From positions 620,001 through 684,000 of the forward strand of contig OY856188.1 of assembly GCA_963693315.1 (NCBI GenBank): a stretch of 64,000 nt of DNA, written 5' to 3'. The notes below the pieces were generated by a model, which ran no database searches, was not told where the DNA came from, and worked only from the letters and a program-made list of their open reading frames with translations. Both the position numbers and the translations under genes were made by a program. Positions within the stretch are counted from its first letter, which is position 1, and the number at the start of each line of letters is the position of its first letter. This document shows positions 52,598-64,000 of this stretch, piece by piece. Source of the DNA: Diogma glabrata. Its lineage: Eukaryota > Arthropoda > Insecta > Diptera > Cylindrotomidae.

Positions 52598-53341
52598 TTA
52601 CAGAGTAATTTCCAGAATCTTTTTTTTGAAAATGGATAGTCGGAACAAGGACAGATCCACGCTATTAAACAAAGCATTGTGTGACAATTGAATTCTAGTC
52701 AATGGAGAATGCATTCTAAAATTATTTTTAAAAGTTTTAATATAAAACGTATCCGGTCTTCTAATATTATATATGGTTGCATTTCTAAACTGAATAAATT
52801 GAAAGAGATCTGTTTCAATCGTACTATTTATTATTTTAAACAGAGCAATTTCATCAGAAATTATTCTTCTTGATTCAAGTGATTTCATTTCATATCTTGA
52901 TAATCTATTTTGATAAGATTCATAAGGAGTATTCAGTTTGAAATTTAGATAGCGGGTAAATTTTCTTTGTACTCTTTCCAACATGTCTATGTGAACATGA
53001 TAAACTGGGTTCCATATTGGTGATACATATTCTAGGATAGATCTTATCAAACCATTAAAAATAGAAATAAATGATTTGGGATTTTTAAAATTTGAGCAGA
53101 TTCCCATGGTGAAACCAAGAATTTTAAGATCATCATTTATGAAAAGGATAAACAGCAGGGGACCTAATATTGAGAAATTTATAGATCGTTTAATATTCAA
53201 TTGAACAAACTGCTGCCGGTTTTTTAAATAACAAGCCAATAACCGCAAAATATTACCCTTTATTCCAATATTCTCTAATTTTCTTAGAAGTATGCAATGT
53301 TTCACCTTGTCAAAAGCTTTGGAGAAGTCAGTGTAGATCAC
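52598..53341 (-). pseudogene. LINE reverse transcriptase fragment lacking the ADD box
   Basis: Contains MIYTDFSKAFDKVKHC (motif A) and GPLLFILFINDDL, then continues straight to FISIFNGLIRSILEYVSPIW (thumb), so about 80-90 residues with the catalytic ADD box are gone. The C terminus looks complete. It cannot reverse transcribe. Confidence 0.85.
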
Positions 53342-55351
53342 ATCAACTTTAAGGCCATTGTCGAGCGAATCAAATACATATTCCGTAAAGTTAAGAAGGT
53401 TGGTTAATGTAGAACGATTTTTATAAAACCCATGTTGCTTTGCAGTAATTAAATGTCTTACGTAATTAAAGATATGATTGTGAATTATTCTCTTTAATAC
53501 TTTACTACAGCTATTGAGAATGGATATAGGCCTTTAATTTTGAATATCACTATTGTCACCTGCTTTAAAAATTGGAACGATTTTTGCGCATTTCCATTCA
53601 TTTGGAAAACAGCCCTCCAAAATAGATTTATTGAAAATCAAACCAAAAGGAACACAAATAGAATAAGCAACATTCTTCAAAAATATTCCCCATATGCAAT
53701 CAGGACCACTTCCTTTACTTGCATCAAGCTTTATCAGTACATCAATAATTTCTTGATTATAGGGATTACTAATGAGCTCAATAGCTCTGAATTATTGGTT
53801 GGAGTTGTAGTAAAATGAATATCTCTGCTTAGATTATACACAGAGCTAAAAAACGTTGCAAATAAATCACATATTCCACTTGCAGATGAGACTTGAGTTC
53901 CATTGAGATGCATAGATTATGGCATTGCATTAGCTATTTTAAATTTTTTGGATTATGACCAAAATGATTTAGGATTATTACAAACATTACTCTCTATATA
54001 GACTGTTGGTGTTTCTTAGAACATAATTCAATTTCTTTTTTCACACGAGATCTGACACTAGAAAACAGTTTGTAGTACTCGTAGTCACCTGTAAATTTGA
54101 AGGTTTTACGAAATTTATTTTGTATACTGATATATTTAATTAACTTGTCGGAAAACCATACAGGAAATTTAGCTGTTTTAGTTGAAACCTTTTTAATATT
54201 TTTAGCAATAATCTGATTAATTATACTGTAAAACATATCAACTGATTGGTTAGTATTAAGGTCATTAAAAATTTCACTCCAATTTTATAATCATTGGACC
54301 TTTACTACTATGTTTCTGTTCAGTATACTATTAAATCTATACAGATCACAAACACATCTTATTATAGTTAAGCAAAGGAGGTCACTCCCTCCATACAGAT
54401 TATCTCCACACGGACCCTGAATTTGAGAATCTCTTACTATTTCCTAAATTTATCTTGACATTCCAAAAGTAATAATTAAATTAAAATTAATATACATATT
54501 TATAGTAAATACCTTAAGTTATTTTTGTTGATTGATGTCATCAATATTCTGTTGTTTTAAGTTATTTGTTTGATTTTCCAATATCATTTCTTCCTTATGT
54601 TCTGTCAAATTTGTCTGCGGTGGATTTATTAAATGAATTCCTGATTGATTATTATTGCCACTATATACAATATTTCCATATTCTATATTTGGATCAATTA
54701 AATTGTATAATTCTCCATATTTCCATTGATAATTTTTTTATAAATTAATCGAATAAACAAATTTATTACTTGATATTAATAAAATGGCGTTTTGAAGTCA
54801 CAAAAAACACAGCATAATCAAGTAAAAATATAAAGACGCGCTATTCTTCTTGTATCTCAGCAAAAAAAATTCTTTGATACTTTAATAACCATTCATTTAT
54901 TAAATTGTGGCAAATTTATGTAAATATTATTATTAAAATCTAATTTAATTTTAAATCACAATTTATTATATCACAACATCACTCATGGATATATATTTTT
55001 TTTTTTTATATATAGACTCTTTTTTTCTGTTTTATTTAATGTTTAATCCAAATAAAAATTGAACGTTTTCCTTTTTTAAAAGCAGAAAATGGAATGAGAA
55101 CTTTTTATTTTTAAAAATTGCAAAATGTGATTTTGCTTTTGCCATCTTATGATGTCAAAACAAAATCGGGTAATCTTTTTTAAAATTCAGCAATGATTAA
55201 CAACAACATCTGTTCATTAGAATTGGAAATAAAATTGAGTACGTTCGGTTGCTTTTTATAGTATATTCGAAATTTAACTAGCAGTAAAGTATTAGAAAAT
55301 TTTAAAATTATTGTTAATGTAAAAATGAACGGAAACTAATGAAATACATTT

Positions 55352-56259
55352 CTATTGAATTGAAAACGAAGATGAATTTGGTTTTATTATTGTTTTGCGA
55401 TTATTGCGATCGTTACAATTTATTTGAGAAATTTCCAAATCAATTTGACTATAGTCACACTTATTGAAGTTATAGCGAGACCCAATTGTTTCCTTTAACA
55501 ATGAAATTTTATTTAAATTTAGAGTAATCGACAATGGTGGATGGTGACGATCTATATCTTACTTAACACTTCAACTGCTTCATTGACACATATATGGCTA
55601 ACTGGGAGGTTCGAAAAACATAAGTCCAAAAATCTTCCGTTGGAATTCGGAATACGATTAAATTGATTGAAACCACAAAAATTCATAAACTGAATTAAAT
55701 CCATAATTCGACTATCTTCTGATAGACTTGGCTCAAGAATATTTGAATTAATTTTGTTCCATTTTATATGCGGAAGATTAAAATCTCCAATAATAAGGAA
55801 ATTGGAGTTAACATTGTTGTTATTCACAATGCTATTTACATTTTCAAAGTAGTTATGATAGTCAGACACTGTAGCACCTGGACAAATATATGGGACATTT
55901 ATGTATAATTTTCTATTCTTTAATCTTATACAAATCCAAATTTCTTCTTTATAAATCTCCCACGACCTCAATCTAAATGAATCAAAGGACTTTTTATTTG
56001 CAATGAGACAACCGCCTCTATCAATTTTGTTAGGAAAAAGTGATAAATCTCTATCTTTTCTATATACCGTGTAGTTATTTGAAAAAAGTTCATAGTCATA
56101 TACATTTTCATTCAAGTAGGTTTCGTTAAGCAACACAATGTCATAATTACTAATTAAAATATTTTTCAAAAATGTATGTGTCTTAGTTCTTAATCCAAAA
56201 ACATTCTGAAAATACACTGAAATTTGATTCTTACTACACATTAAATTATACATATGCAA
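55352..56259 (-). pseudogene. LINE endonuclease domain (ORF2 start)
   Basis: Apurinic-type endonuclease: QNVFGLRTKTHTF, DIVLLNETYLNENV, IIGDFNLPHIKW and HHPPLSITLNL (the SDHHP-like end) across one frame break at about 55545. It belongs to the LINE at 52289-56892 and is separated from its RT by about 1 kb of other sequence. Confidence 0.85.
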
Positions 56260-56287
56260 AAAAAAAATGAACTAGAAATAAAATGTA

Positions 56288-56890
56288 TTATCCGTTATTA
56301 TTATTAACTCTTTGATTATTTTTATCGTAACTGTTTTGCTTAAAGTAATTATAAGTATTATTCATCATTTTTTCTACCTGATCAATTGAATGAATTTTGA
56401 TAATTTTAGATTTAGTATTTTTCCGAACCAGCACACTCCCGTTTTGTACCCATACAAACTCAAATAACTTTGAAGTCTTTAATTGTTTAGCTTTTTGTAG
56501 AAGAACTTGTTTGTTTGATATTAGGTGATCCGTTATCACGAACAATTTGGTTTTGTCATCGTTGTTCTGTTGAGGAAATCCAATGTCGGCTGACATTATA
56601 TTTCTACTTAAGCTTTTTTTCGCCCTAAACCCATCACAGATATTGATATTTTTAACTTCTTGTTTATCGAGTTGAACTATAATCGAAACTGAATTATTGT
56701 TTGTGGCATTATTGTTACGACTGCGATGTAAACTTTTTATATTGTTAGAACATGCTGGAACATCAAGATGTGTCAAGATCTTTCCAATAACATCCGGCAG
56801 TTTTTCATTTTCAGTAAACGGTATTCCATGAAAAACAAGATTTAAGCTTTTCGAGTTTTCTTCAAATCGGTCGAGCTTTTGAAATAATAC
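56288..56890 (-). pseudogene. LINE ORF1 (RNA-binding type), 5'-truncated
   Basis: Reads LFQKLDRFEENSKSLNLVFH, GIPFTENEKLPDVIGKIL, then LLQKAKQLKTSKLFEFVWVQ and VLVRKNTKSKIIKI. This is the ORF1 pattern of many insect CR1/jockey-like LINEs. Open to 56288. The N terminus is missing or in the unresolved upstream AT-rich sequence. Confidence 0.75.
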
Positions 56891-56892
56891 AC

Positions 56893-57240
56893 AAATTATT
56901 TCTACTTAATAAAACTTTAAACCTTATTCACAAAAACTAATTTAAAAATCACTTTTATAATTATAACTTCACTGTCACACGTTTAAAATAAAACTAATTC
57001 CTAATCTACAACAGACAATTGCTTATATACTGTTTTGCTTAATTTCTAGAAAATTCGAGGTCACTTTTTAGAAACCTTGAGAAAATAGTAGAATATTCGA
57101 TTACTTTACGTTAAGCTGATTTGATTCATAAAATCATTCAATTTTATTCATTTTGTCGACCCAAGTTCTACGAAATACAACAACAACACTATTCATTTCA
57201 TTAATTTGTTGTAGTATTTTGTTGATTTGATTTTCCTGGA
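56893..57240. other. AT-rich stretch between two LINEs
   Basis: No gene. May hold the 5' UTR of the LINE ending at 56892 and the rest of the disrupted LTR; I could not align either. Confidence 0.4.
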
Positions 57241-57252
57241 AGAGACGGTAAT

Positions 57253-57337
57253 CGTCTAGATTTTTCTGTAATGGTCTAGATTTTTCTGTAATCGTAACAA
57301 TATATACTAGGAATCACCCAGTGGTTCCTAGTATATA
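57253..57337 (+). repeat. 20-bp tandem pair and a 14-bp-stem hairpin
   Basis: GTCTAGATTTTTCTGTAAT occurs twice near 57256-57295. ATATATACTAGGAA (from 57299) pairs perfectly with TTCCTAGTATATAT around the loop TCACCCAGTGG. The left stem plus the TCACCC of the loop recurs near 61088, and TCACCCAGTGGCCG recurs near 60769 at the RTE 3' end. Confidence 0.8.
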
Positions 57338-57500
57338 TTTGGGGTAGCGAAAATCCGAAATTCTACGTCCACGCCGTGCTACCTGGGTAACGCTAACAGA
57401 ATTAGGTTGGTGTAGTTGAGAGGGGCAGAGTAAATACTGCTTATACTCAATGATTCTGCACCATGGCGAGTCATTGGCGCCATAAAACCAATGCAACTCA

Positions 57501-57660
57501 AGCGTCTGTTCTCCATGTTAGGGGCGGCTTGGAGCGGGCGTCTGTCTTGGATCAAGCGGCTCGCTATATAAATGTGTAGGAAGCGTCTGTTCTCCATGTT
57601 AGGGGCGGCTTGCAGCGGGCGTCTGTCTTGGATCAAGCGGCTCGCTATATAAACATGTAA
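57501..57660 (+). repeat. 81-bp tandem duplication in RTE 5' region
   Basis: Two copies starting at 57501 and 57582. Both contain AGCGTCTGTTCTCCATGTTA, CGGCGTCTGTCTTGG-like sequence and end in GGCTCGCTATATAAA. The repeated CTATATAAA could be a TATA-like element, so the unit resembles a monomeric LINE promoter (inference). Confidence 0.85.
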
Positions 57661-57761
57661 AAGGTTGTTTCTGGTGACCTTAAGATGCAGAACGAACCCA
57701 TTCACGAAAATTTGGGTTGGGCGAAGGGCTAACACCCCATTTCCGTAAAAAAATTATTGTC

Positions 57762-60748
57762 ATGAATTCTGTACACAGGCCTCGGAATATCTCGGAATCA
57801 TTATTGGAACGACCTCGGAAACTGTACCCGGACTACGATTTAAAAATGGAAACCTGGAACGTGCTAAGCCTTAGAAGACCAGGAGATCTCCTAAAACTCA
57901 CACAACAAGTCGAGAGCTACACACTAGATATAGTGGCATTACAAGAACTAAGATGGTCAGGTAGTGGAATCCATGAAACAGCGAAAGGATACACTCTTTA
58001 TTATTGCGGTCATCAAAACGGAGGAGAATTTGGAGTTGGCTTTCTTATACACCGTCGCGTGAATCAGCATGTTATCGACTTCTGCCCAATTAATATGCGG
58101 TTATGCACACTGAGAATCCGCACGCAAAAATTCAATGTAACGATCGTCAATGTTCATGCACCTACTGAAGATAAAGCAGATGATATTAAAGACCTGTTCT
58201 TCCTAGAACTCGAAGAAGTCATCAATAACATCCCGGCACGATATAAAAACCGTGGTAGGTGACTTTAATGCTCAAATCGGCAGGATTGCAGAACTTAAAA
58301 CACATATCGGCCCTAACAGCTTGCATCATATCAGCAACAATAACGGTTTTCGCGCAGCCGAGCTGGCTATGATGTATGATCTAGTCATTTCCAGCACTTT
58401 CTTCCCTCACAAGAGAATTCACAAGGCAACGTGGAAATCAAATGACGGAAGAACGGAAAATCAAATCGATCACGTCATGATCTCTAAGAGACACTCCACA
58501 AGTGTAACTGACGTTCGATCATACAGAGGTGCTGATATGGACACTGATCATATGCTTGTCATCTTTAAGTACAAGTGCAAATTATCATCTACATTTAACA
58601 GACAAGCAAAAAAGACCGTGCGCTGGAACGTCGATGCATTTAAACATCCGGAAACGCTGAAAAGATATCAGGAAATAATAACACAAAACATAGAAGAGCA
58701 TGACATCTCTTCTGAGATGCCATTAAACATACAAGAAGAATGGCAAACGCTTCAATCAACCATTATAGCCGCAGCACAAACTACAATCGGAAAGCGGCCA
58801 CCGAAATCACACAACGAATGGTTCGACGACGAGTGCCGCCAATCCGTTGAACATAAACAAAAACTGCGAGAAAATGGTTAACAAGGAACACCCGAAGCTC
58901 CCAAGCTGATTATCTATGCGCCAGGAAAGCCTCAGCAAAACTTCTACGTAAAAAGAAACGCGAACACATGAAGAGCTGCATTGAAGACATCAACCAACAT
59001 GCGGCCATCGGAAATTCAAAAGAGTGCTTTGCCAATGCACGGAATCTGACAAAAAATTTCCACCCAAGATCTACAGCCATCAAAAATGAAAATAATGAAC
59101 TTACAACAAGTGAACGTGATGTGCTGGCAGTGTGGCGATCCCACTTTCAAGACCTATTGAATAGGACGAATGAAGTTCATCCTATTCGAGCAATTGCTCC
59201 ATCAACTGAGGAGATTTTCGTCCCTTACCCAGCAATAGAAGAAGTGGAAGCTGCAATTAAAAAACTGAAAAATGGCAAATCACCAGGTTTCGATGGAATT
59301 CCCGCAGAACTTTTGAAAAATGGAGGAGCAGCTCTGGTCTCACGTATATACGATCTGATTCTTGCAATCTGGGACCAAGAAGAACTACCTGCTGAATGGA
59401 AAACAGCTCTCATTGTTCCGCTACATAAGAAAGGTGACCGTCTAAAGTGTGCGAATTATCGTGGCATCGCACTGTTGAACACAGCATATAAAATACTAGC
59501 TAATGTCGTACTTGCTCGACTCATCCCGTTCGCCGAATCTATCATCGGTGACTATCAGTGTGGTTTTCGTCCCAACCGCTCAACCACAGATCAATGTTTT
59601 ACATTAAGGATGATTCTGGAAAAATGTTGGGAGTACAACATCAGCATTCACCAGCTCTACGTTGATTTCAGGCAAGCATATGATAGTATCATCCGCGACA
59701 ACCTCTGGTCCGCACTCATATGCCTTGGTATCCAAGACCAAGAGAAACTTGTTTCTCTGTGCAAACTCACAACATCGGGATAAACTGTAGAATAGTAATC
59801 GAAGGGTCAGTTTCTGATCCTTTCGATATAACATCAGGTGTTCGACAAGGTGATGCACTCGCGCCTGTACTGTTTAATTTGGCGCTGGAGTACGCGATAA
59901 GAAAAAGCCGAATTGAGACGCAAAACTGCATATATAATAAATCTAGTCAAGTTCTTGGCTACGCAGATGATATTGTGCTTCTCGGACGTAGAACGAGCGA
60001 TATTAAAGATAGTCTCTCTCAGCTTGAAAGAAATGCTAAACGACTTGGATTATGCATCAACACCGGCAAAACTAAAGTGTTAACAACATCTAAGAACATA
60101 CCTCCCGGAAATCTGGATACTGGCGACTACGAAGTGGAACGCGTGGAAAACTTCAAATACCTCGGGTCTGTAATAACATCGTCAAATGACATGCAGGCAG
60201 ATATCAAAGCCCGTGTCTCTGCTGCATACAAAGTTTTCTACGCATACTCAAAACTTCTGCGATCAAAATATCTTTCGCGGTCATGTAAACTCACACTTTA
60301 CAAAGCATTAATTCGACCTGTGCTTACATTTGGAAGTGAAAGCTGGACACTGACGTCCTCCGATTGTAGAATTTTATCAACATTCGAGAGGAAGGTCATA
60401 CGAACAATTAATGGTCCATGTAAAGTTGCTGAAAATCAGTATAGAATCCGAATGAATCACGAAATCAGACAGCTTCTTGGAGGCTGCGATGTAATCGGAT
60501 TCATTAAATCTAACCGGATCAGATGGTTTGGTCATGTAGAAAGGGCTCCATTAGATAGAATGATAAAAAAAGCGTCCCAACAACAACCAGCTGGTGTTCA
60601 TCGAAGAGGAAGACCTAGACAACGCTGGCGTGATGACATCATCCAAGACCTTCGTGATATAGGATGTCGAAACTGGGGTCAACTGGTCATGGAACGAGAT
60701 GATTGGAAGCTTATTGCACAGACGGCAAAATCCCTTCATGGGATGTAA
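57762..60748 (+). pseudogene. RTE endonuclease/reverse transcriptase with three frameshifts
   Basis: The first usable ATG is at 57762. Endonuclease: METWNVLSLRRPGDLLKL, DIVALQELRWSGSG, then GDFNAQIGRI after a frameshift near 58255. A second frameshift near 58870 leads to WLTRNTRSSQADYL and the RT: GKSPGFDGIPAELLKNGGAA, GFRPNRSTTDQCF and YVDFRQAYDSI. A third, near 59770, leads to SGVRQGDALAPVLFNLALEY and the catalytic GYADDIVLLGR, ending near 60748 after VIRTINGP..RIRMNHEIRQL. All catalytic boxes are still readable, so decay is recent. It would prime on nicked DNA in RTE fashion if intact. Confidence 0.9.
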
Positions 60749-60770
60749 ATGCCAGAGAGAAAAAAAATCA

Positions 60771-61660
60771 CCCAGTGGCCGAAATTCGGCCATTGTAAAT
60801 GGAATTTGTAAAAATACCTCCCAACAAAATAACTACAACACATTATTTCAGAGTTTGATTTTGAATTGTGAAACAAATGACTTGATAAAAACAAAATAAC
60901 CGAAAAAAACTCAAAAAACACACCTATCACATTTTCCGCTTTTTTCTCAAAAAATTGTCATAATTCAAAAAACAAGATTTTTCGGAAAATCTACCACTCA
61001 GAACCTTTCCAACGATATACACATTGCCCCACTTTTGTTGGAGCAAATAATTTTAAATTGTACCCCAAAAATAGTGCTTACGTAATTATATATATACTAG
61101 GAATCACCCAAATTAGGCCATTGTAAATGGAATTTGTAAAAAGACCTCCCAACAAAATAACTACAACATATTATTTCAGAGTTTGATTTTGAATTGTGAA
61201 ACAAATGACTTGATAAAAACAAAATAACCGAAAAAAACACACCTATCACATTTTTTCCCCTTTTTTCAAAAAATCGTCAAAATTCAAAAAAAATATTTTT
61301 CGGCAATCTACTCCTCAAACCTTTCCAACGATATGCATATTGCCCCACTTTGGCTGGGGTAAATATGTTGAAATGGTACCACAGAAATAGTTCTATTTAT
61401 ATATAGATAATTGATTTTGAATTGTGAAACAAACAACTTGAAAAAAAAACAAAATAACCGAATAAAAACTCAAAAAAACACACCTATTACATTCTTCCTT
61501 TTTTTTTCTCAAAAACTCGTCAAAATTCAAAAAAAAAATTTTTTCGGTACATCTACTACTCAAGACCTTTTCAATGATATACATAGTGCCCCACTTTTGT
61601 TTGGAGCAAATAATTTTAAATTCTACCACAAAAATAGTGCTTACGTATTTATATATAGAT
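60771..61660 (+). repeat. Three direct ~300-bp units after the RTE 3' end
   Basis: Units begin at about 60785, 61111 and 61408. Each carries TTTGATTTTGAATTGTGAAA, AAAACACACCTAT.ACATT, TTTCCAACGATAT and GCCCCACTTTTGTTGG-like blocks, ending near a TATATATA.TACTAGGAATC or TATATATAGATAATT junction. A fourth begins at 61661 and is cut. They look like repeated 3' ends of one non-LTR or SINE-like family. Confidence 0.8.
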
Positions 61661-62420
61661 AATTGAATTTGAATTGTGAAACAAATAACTTGAAAGAAAA
61701 CTAGTGGGATGGGGGTGTGACCATAGGGGCCACGCCAGGAACTCTCCGTAAGATTAAAAACAAATCAGTTACTGGATAAGTATTCTAAAATATCAAACAT
61801 AAAAAATTATACAAAATATAATTTAACTGCATTGTCCAAAAAAATGTTTTGTAGAACATAAATACAAGTAAAAAACGAAAAATTACAAAGCAAATATTGA
61901 ATCAAATTTGAAAACAAAGTCAACAAAAAGTAAATATCAGCTCAATTAGGGTTTTTAAAGCCTAAAATACGCAAAATTCAGATTTATTTATTAAACGACA
62001 CATCAATTGAAATAATTTAAATATAATTTGAGTGTGTGTGTGTGTATGTGTGTTTAATTATATTTAAATTTAATAACATACTAACACTCAGACTGCAAAC
62101 TAAAATAAGTAGTCTAGACCGATTCAGAAGGTGTTGAAAGGTGATGATATCATATAAATGTCAATATCAAAAATGATCTCCAACACAACAGTCAACAATC
62201 GGTAAGATAAAGGGTCAGCATATGTTTGATGAACACCGACCACTATATACAATACACCTCAAAAGCAAATTTATTCTATGTTAACTAAAACATTTTACCA
62301 AAGATTCATCAATAGCTGTTGTTGTGATATATTTAAAAAAATAAGATAAAGCTATATATAGCTGAAAGTGACAAACCGGAAATTGCAAAATTACTATAAA
62401 CATTACAAAAGCTTATGCTC
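61661..62420. other. Non-coding, short (TG)n tract
   Basis: A GC-rich patch at 61705-61745 (GTGGGATGGGGGTGTGACCA) and a TGTGTGTGTGTGTATGTGTG tract near 62033. Nothing else recognised. Confidence 0.5.
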
Positions 62421-63645
62421 TAAGTTTCAACAAAATTGAATGTCAGGACTAAGAGTTATTGTAGTTTAAAAAAACAGTTGTTCAACGATCCACAGACATC
62501 CTTCCTGACTCCTTTGCTCAATTTTGAAAAAGCTCATATTATCTATATTCAAATAAACCCGAATGCGTTTGCAGTTCATTTTAATTCAAAAGTTTCATCA
62601 ATATCTCATGCGCTTGCGTAATGAAAATAACACCTATTTTTCAAAATTTCTTAAAAACTCAATAAGTAAGATAGCAATTGTTTATACAAAAGTCATTATA
62701 AATTGTTGACATGATGACAAACAATATGGGAGGTAAATGGTCTTGATAGCGTTATTAACTCTCGTAATATTTGCAGGAGCTGTTTTTCAGTTGTTTGGAA
62801 ACCACTAAAAAATAAATGAACCGATTTCGTTAGAAAAGGACTGGGATGTAAGTTACGCCCCAAGATACATCGATTGTGACCATTGCCGTTGAAACCGGAT
62901 CATCCGTTGTTGAGAAAGCGTTGGACAAATTTTGTCCACATACGACGATACATGCGCACATACACACACAAACATACATACTACCAGCTAAAAATAGCCT
63001 AAACAGCTTCAGGAAGTATTGAAACGTTCAAAAATTCCTATTTCGAAAATCGCTCAAAAACAATAACTTCCCATAACGAGAAGATAATAAACAGTTGACC
63101 AAGCGATCCACTCACGAACCTCTAACTTTTTTGTCAAATTTTGAAAATAACTCATATCGATATTCAAGTAAGCCCGGATGCGTTTGCAGCTCATTTACAT
63201 ACCAAAGTTTCATCCAGATATCATGCGTTTGCGTAACGAAAATAGCGCGTACTTTTTTCACATTTTCTTAAAAAACTCAAAAAGTGAGATAGCCATTGTT
63301 TATACAAATCTCATTATAAATGGCTGACATGATGACAAATAATATGGAAGTTTCATGACCTTGATATCATTATTTAGTCTCATGATATTTGCAAGAGATC
63401 ATTTTCAGTTGTTTGGAAACCACTAAAAAACAAATGATTAAATTTCGCTAGAAAAAGACTGGGCTCTAAGTTATGCTAAGATACATCGATTGCGACCATT
63501 TTCGTTAAAATCGAGCAATCCGTTGTTGAGAAAGCGTTGGATAAAAATTTGTCTGCATACAGCGATACATACATGCATACACACACACATACAGACTGCC
63601 AGCTAAAAATAGTCAAACAGCTTCAAGAGGTCATGAAACGTAAGG
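62420..63645. repeat. Two ~616-bp direct repeats
   Basis: The block from AAGAGTTATTGTAG / ATAACTTCCCAT through GAATGCGTTTGCAG, TCATGCGCTTGCGTAA, GTTTGGAAACCACTAAAAAA, ACATCGATTG.GACCATT and GAGAAAGCGTTGGA to CACACACA..CATACA and CCAGCTAAAAATAG occurs twice with an offset of 616 bp (ACATCGATTG at about 62867 and 63483). No conserved ORF. It is probably part of a repeat family that includes the units at 60771-61660. Confidence 0.8.
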
Positions 63646-63689
63646 ATACCATAAAAATTCCGATTACGAAAACCAACCCAAAACCAATA

Positions 63690-63915
63690 ACTTCCCATAT
63701 GGACAAAACAAAACAACCGAACACAAAACTCAAAAAAACACACCTATCACATTTTTCCGCTTTTTTCTCAAAAAATTGTGCGAATTCAAAAAAATATATT
63801 TTTCGGCACATCTACTACTCAAGACCTTTCCAACGATATACACATTGCCCCACTTTTGTTGGAGCAAATAATTTTAAATTATACCACAAAAATAGTGCTT
63901 ACGTATTTATTTATA
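63690..63915 (+). repeat. Fourth ~300-bp unit copy (partial)
   Basis: AAAACACACCTATCACATTT, ACCTTTCCAACGATATACAC and GCCCCACTTTTGTTGGAGC match the units at 60771-61660. Followed by CAGGGCCCGGCGTGCTTCGC near 63920, a GC-rich motif that may start another element running off the window. Confidence 0.75.
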
Positions 63916-64000
63916 CTAACAGGGCCCGGCGTGCTTCGCTACGCTTATAAATAAAGTTTTTGCGTAGACATTTTGTAGAAGCAATGATTTCATAAAGTGG

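Larger units (their letters stand above)
52289..56892 (-). mobile_element. Degenerate LINE with ORF1 and ORF2
   Basis: The 3' end is an A-rich tail (plus-strand TTTTATTTATTTTTTATTTT near 52290) placed in the Ty3 LTR. ORF2 pieces lie at 52598-53341, 53994-54236 and 55352-56259; ORF1 lies at 56288-56890. The RT keeps IYTDFSKAFDKVKH but jumps from LFILFIND to the thumb, so the catalytic ADD box is deleted. The region 54300-55340 does not look like LINE sequence and may be a further insertion; a ~70-codon Asn/Gln-rich minus frame lies at about 54524-54745. Confidence 0.85.
57300..60770 (+). mobile_element. RTE-type LINE, degenerate
   Basis: A plus-strand non-LTR element with a short 5' region (duplicated 81-bp unit), a broken endonuclease/RT ORF and a short 3' end at TCACCCAGTGGCC. 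Sequence pattern is that of the RTE clade. No ORF1 is seen. Confidence 0.85.

Noticed and set aside
57379..57735. 118-aa minus ORF with repeated SRLIQDRRPLQAAPNMENRR
   Set aside because: Antisense of the 81-bp tandem duplication in the RTE 5' region.

Overview
This is a eukaryotic window, almost certainly from a holometabolous insect and plausibly a fly. It is AT-rich, introns have GT/AG borders, and it holds one recognisable host gene: an orthologue of Drosophila masquerade (mas), a secreted five-CLIP serine-protease homologue. Almost everything else is transposable element (TE), relic or repeat. I cannot name the species. No tRNA, rRNA, CRISPR or prokaryotic features were seen.

Layout. 1-9387: a nearly complete Ty3-like LTR retrotransposon on the minus strand (gag, then pol in the -1 frame, tRNA-Lys-type primer site). 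Its 1761-bp LTRs look identical over the part visible in both, so the insertion is young. 9388-11105: diverged tandem repeat, (TA)n, and a LINE 3' end. 11106-14745: a LINE with an intact 1007-aa endonuclease/reverse transcriptase ORF (minus), nested in an older ~350-bp repeat. 14883-17216: a dead hAT transposon with perfect 8-bp target-site duplications. 17225-29700: gene-free DNA with foldback repeats, internally deleted LINE relics, decayed tandem arrays and a TIR element that ends about 120 bp before the mas start codon.

29816-46942: mas, five exons, plus strand, predicted 852 aa. The splice phases agree across all five exons. Intron 1 is 14.3 kb and is a TE nest: a 2.35-kb foldback with ~1-kb near-identical arms (34491-36843), a truncated LINE, an LTR fragment, and a four-layer nest at 39289-44149. 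In that nest, a GIY-YIG (Penelope-like) ORF is flanked by ~420-bp inverted repeats. The right repeat has been split by a hAT relic and by a TA-flanked foldback, and the foldback contains a Mutator-like relic.

46943-64000: mas 3' UTR; a 520-bp hAT-type MITE with a perfect 8-bp target duplication; a 222-bp second copy of the mas terminal exon and 3' UTR joined to a broken Ty3 element; two degenerate LINEs nested in that Ty3 element; a frameshifted RTE-type LINE (57.3-60.77 kb) with a duplicated 5' region; and several ~300-bp and ~616-bp repeat units to the window end.

The TE genes are selfish and do not form a host pathway. The one host gene encodes an extracellular pseudoprotease: His and Asp of the catalytic triad are kept, and Ser is replaced by Gly as in Drosophila Masquerade. 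The most unusual features are the long inverted repeats inside a transcribed intron (possible hairpin RNA) and the copied mas 3' end.
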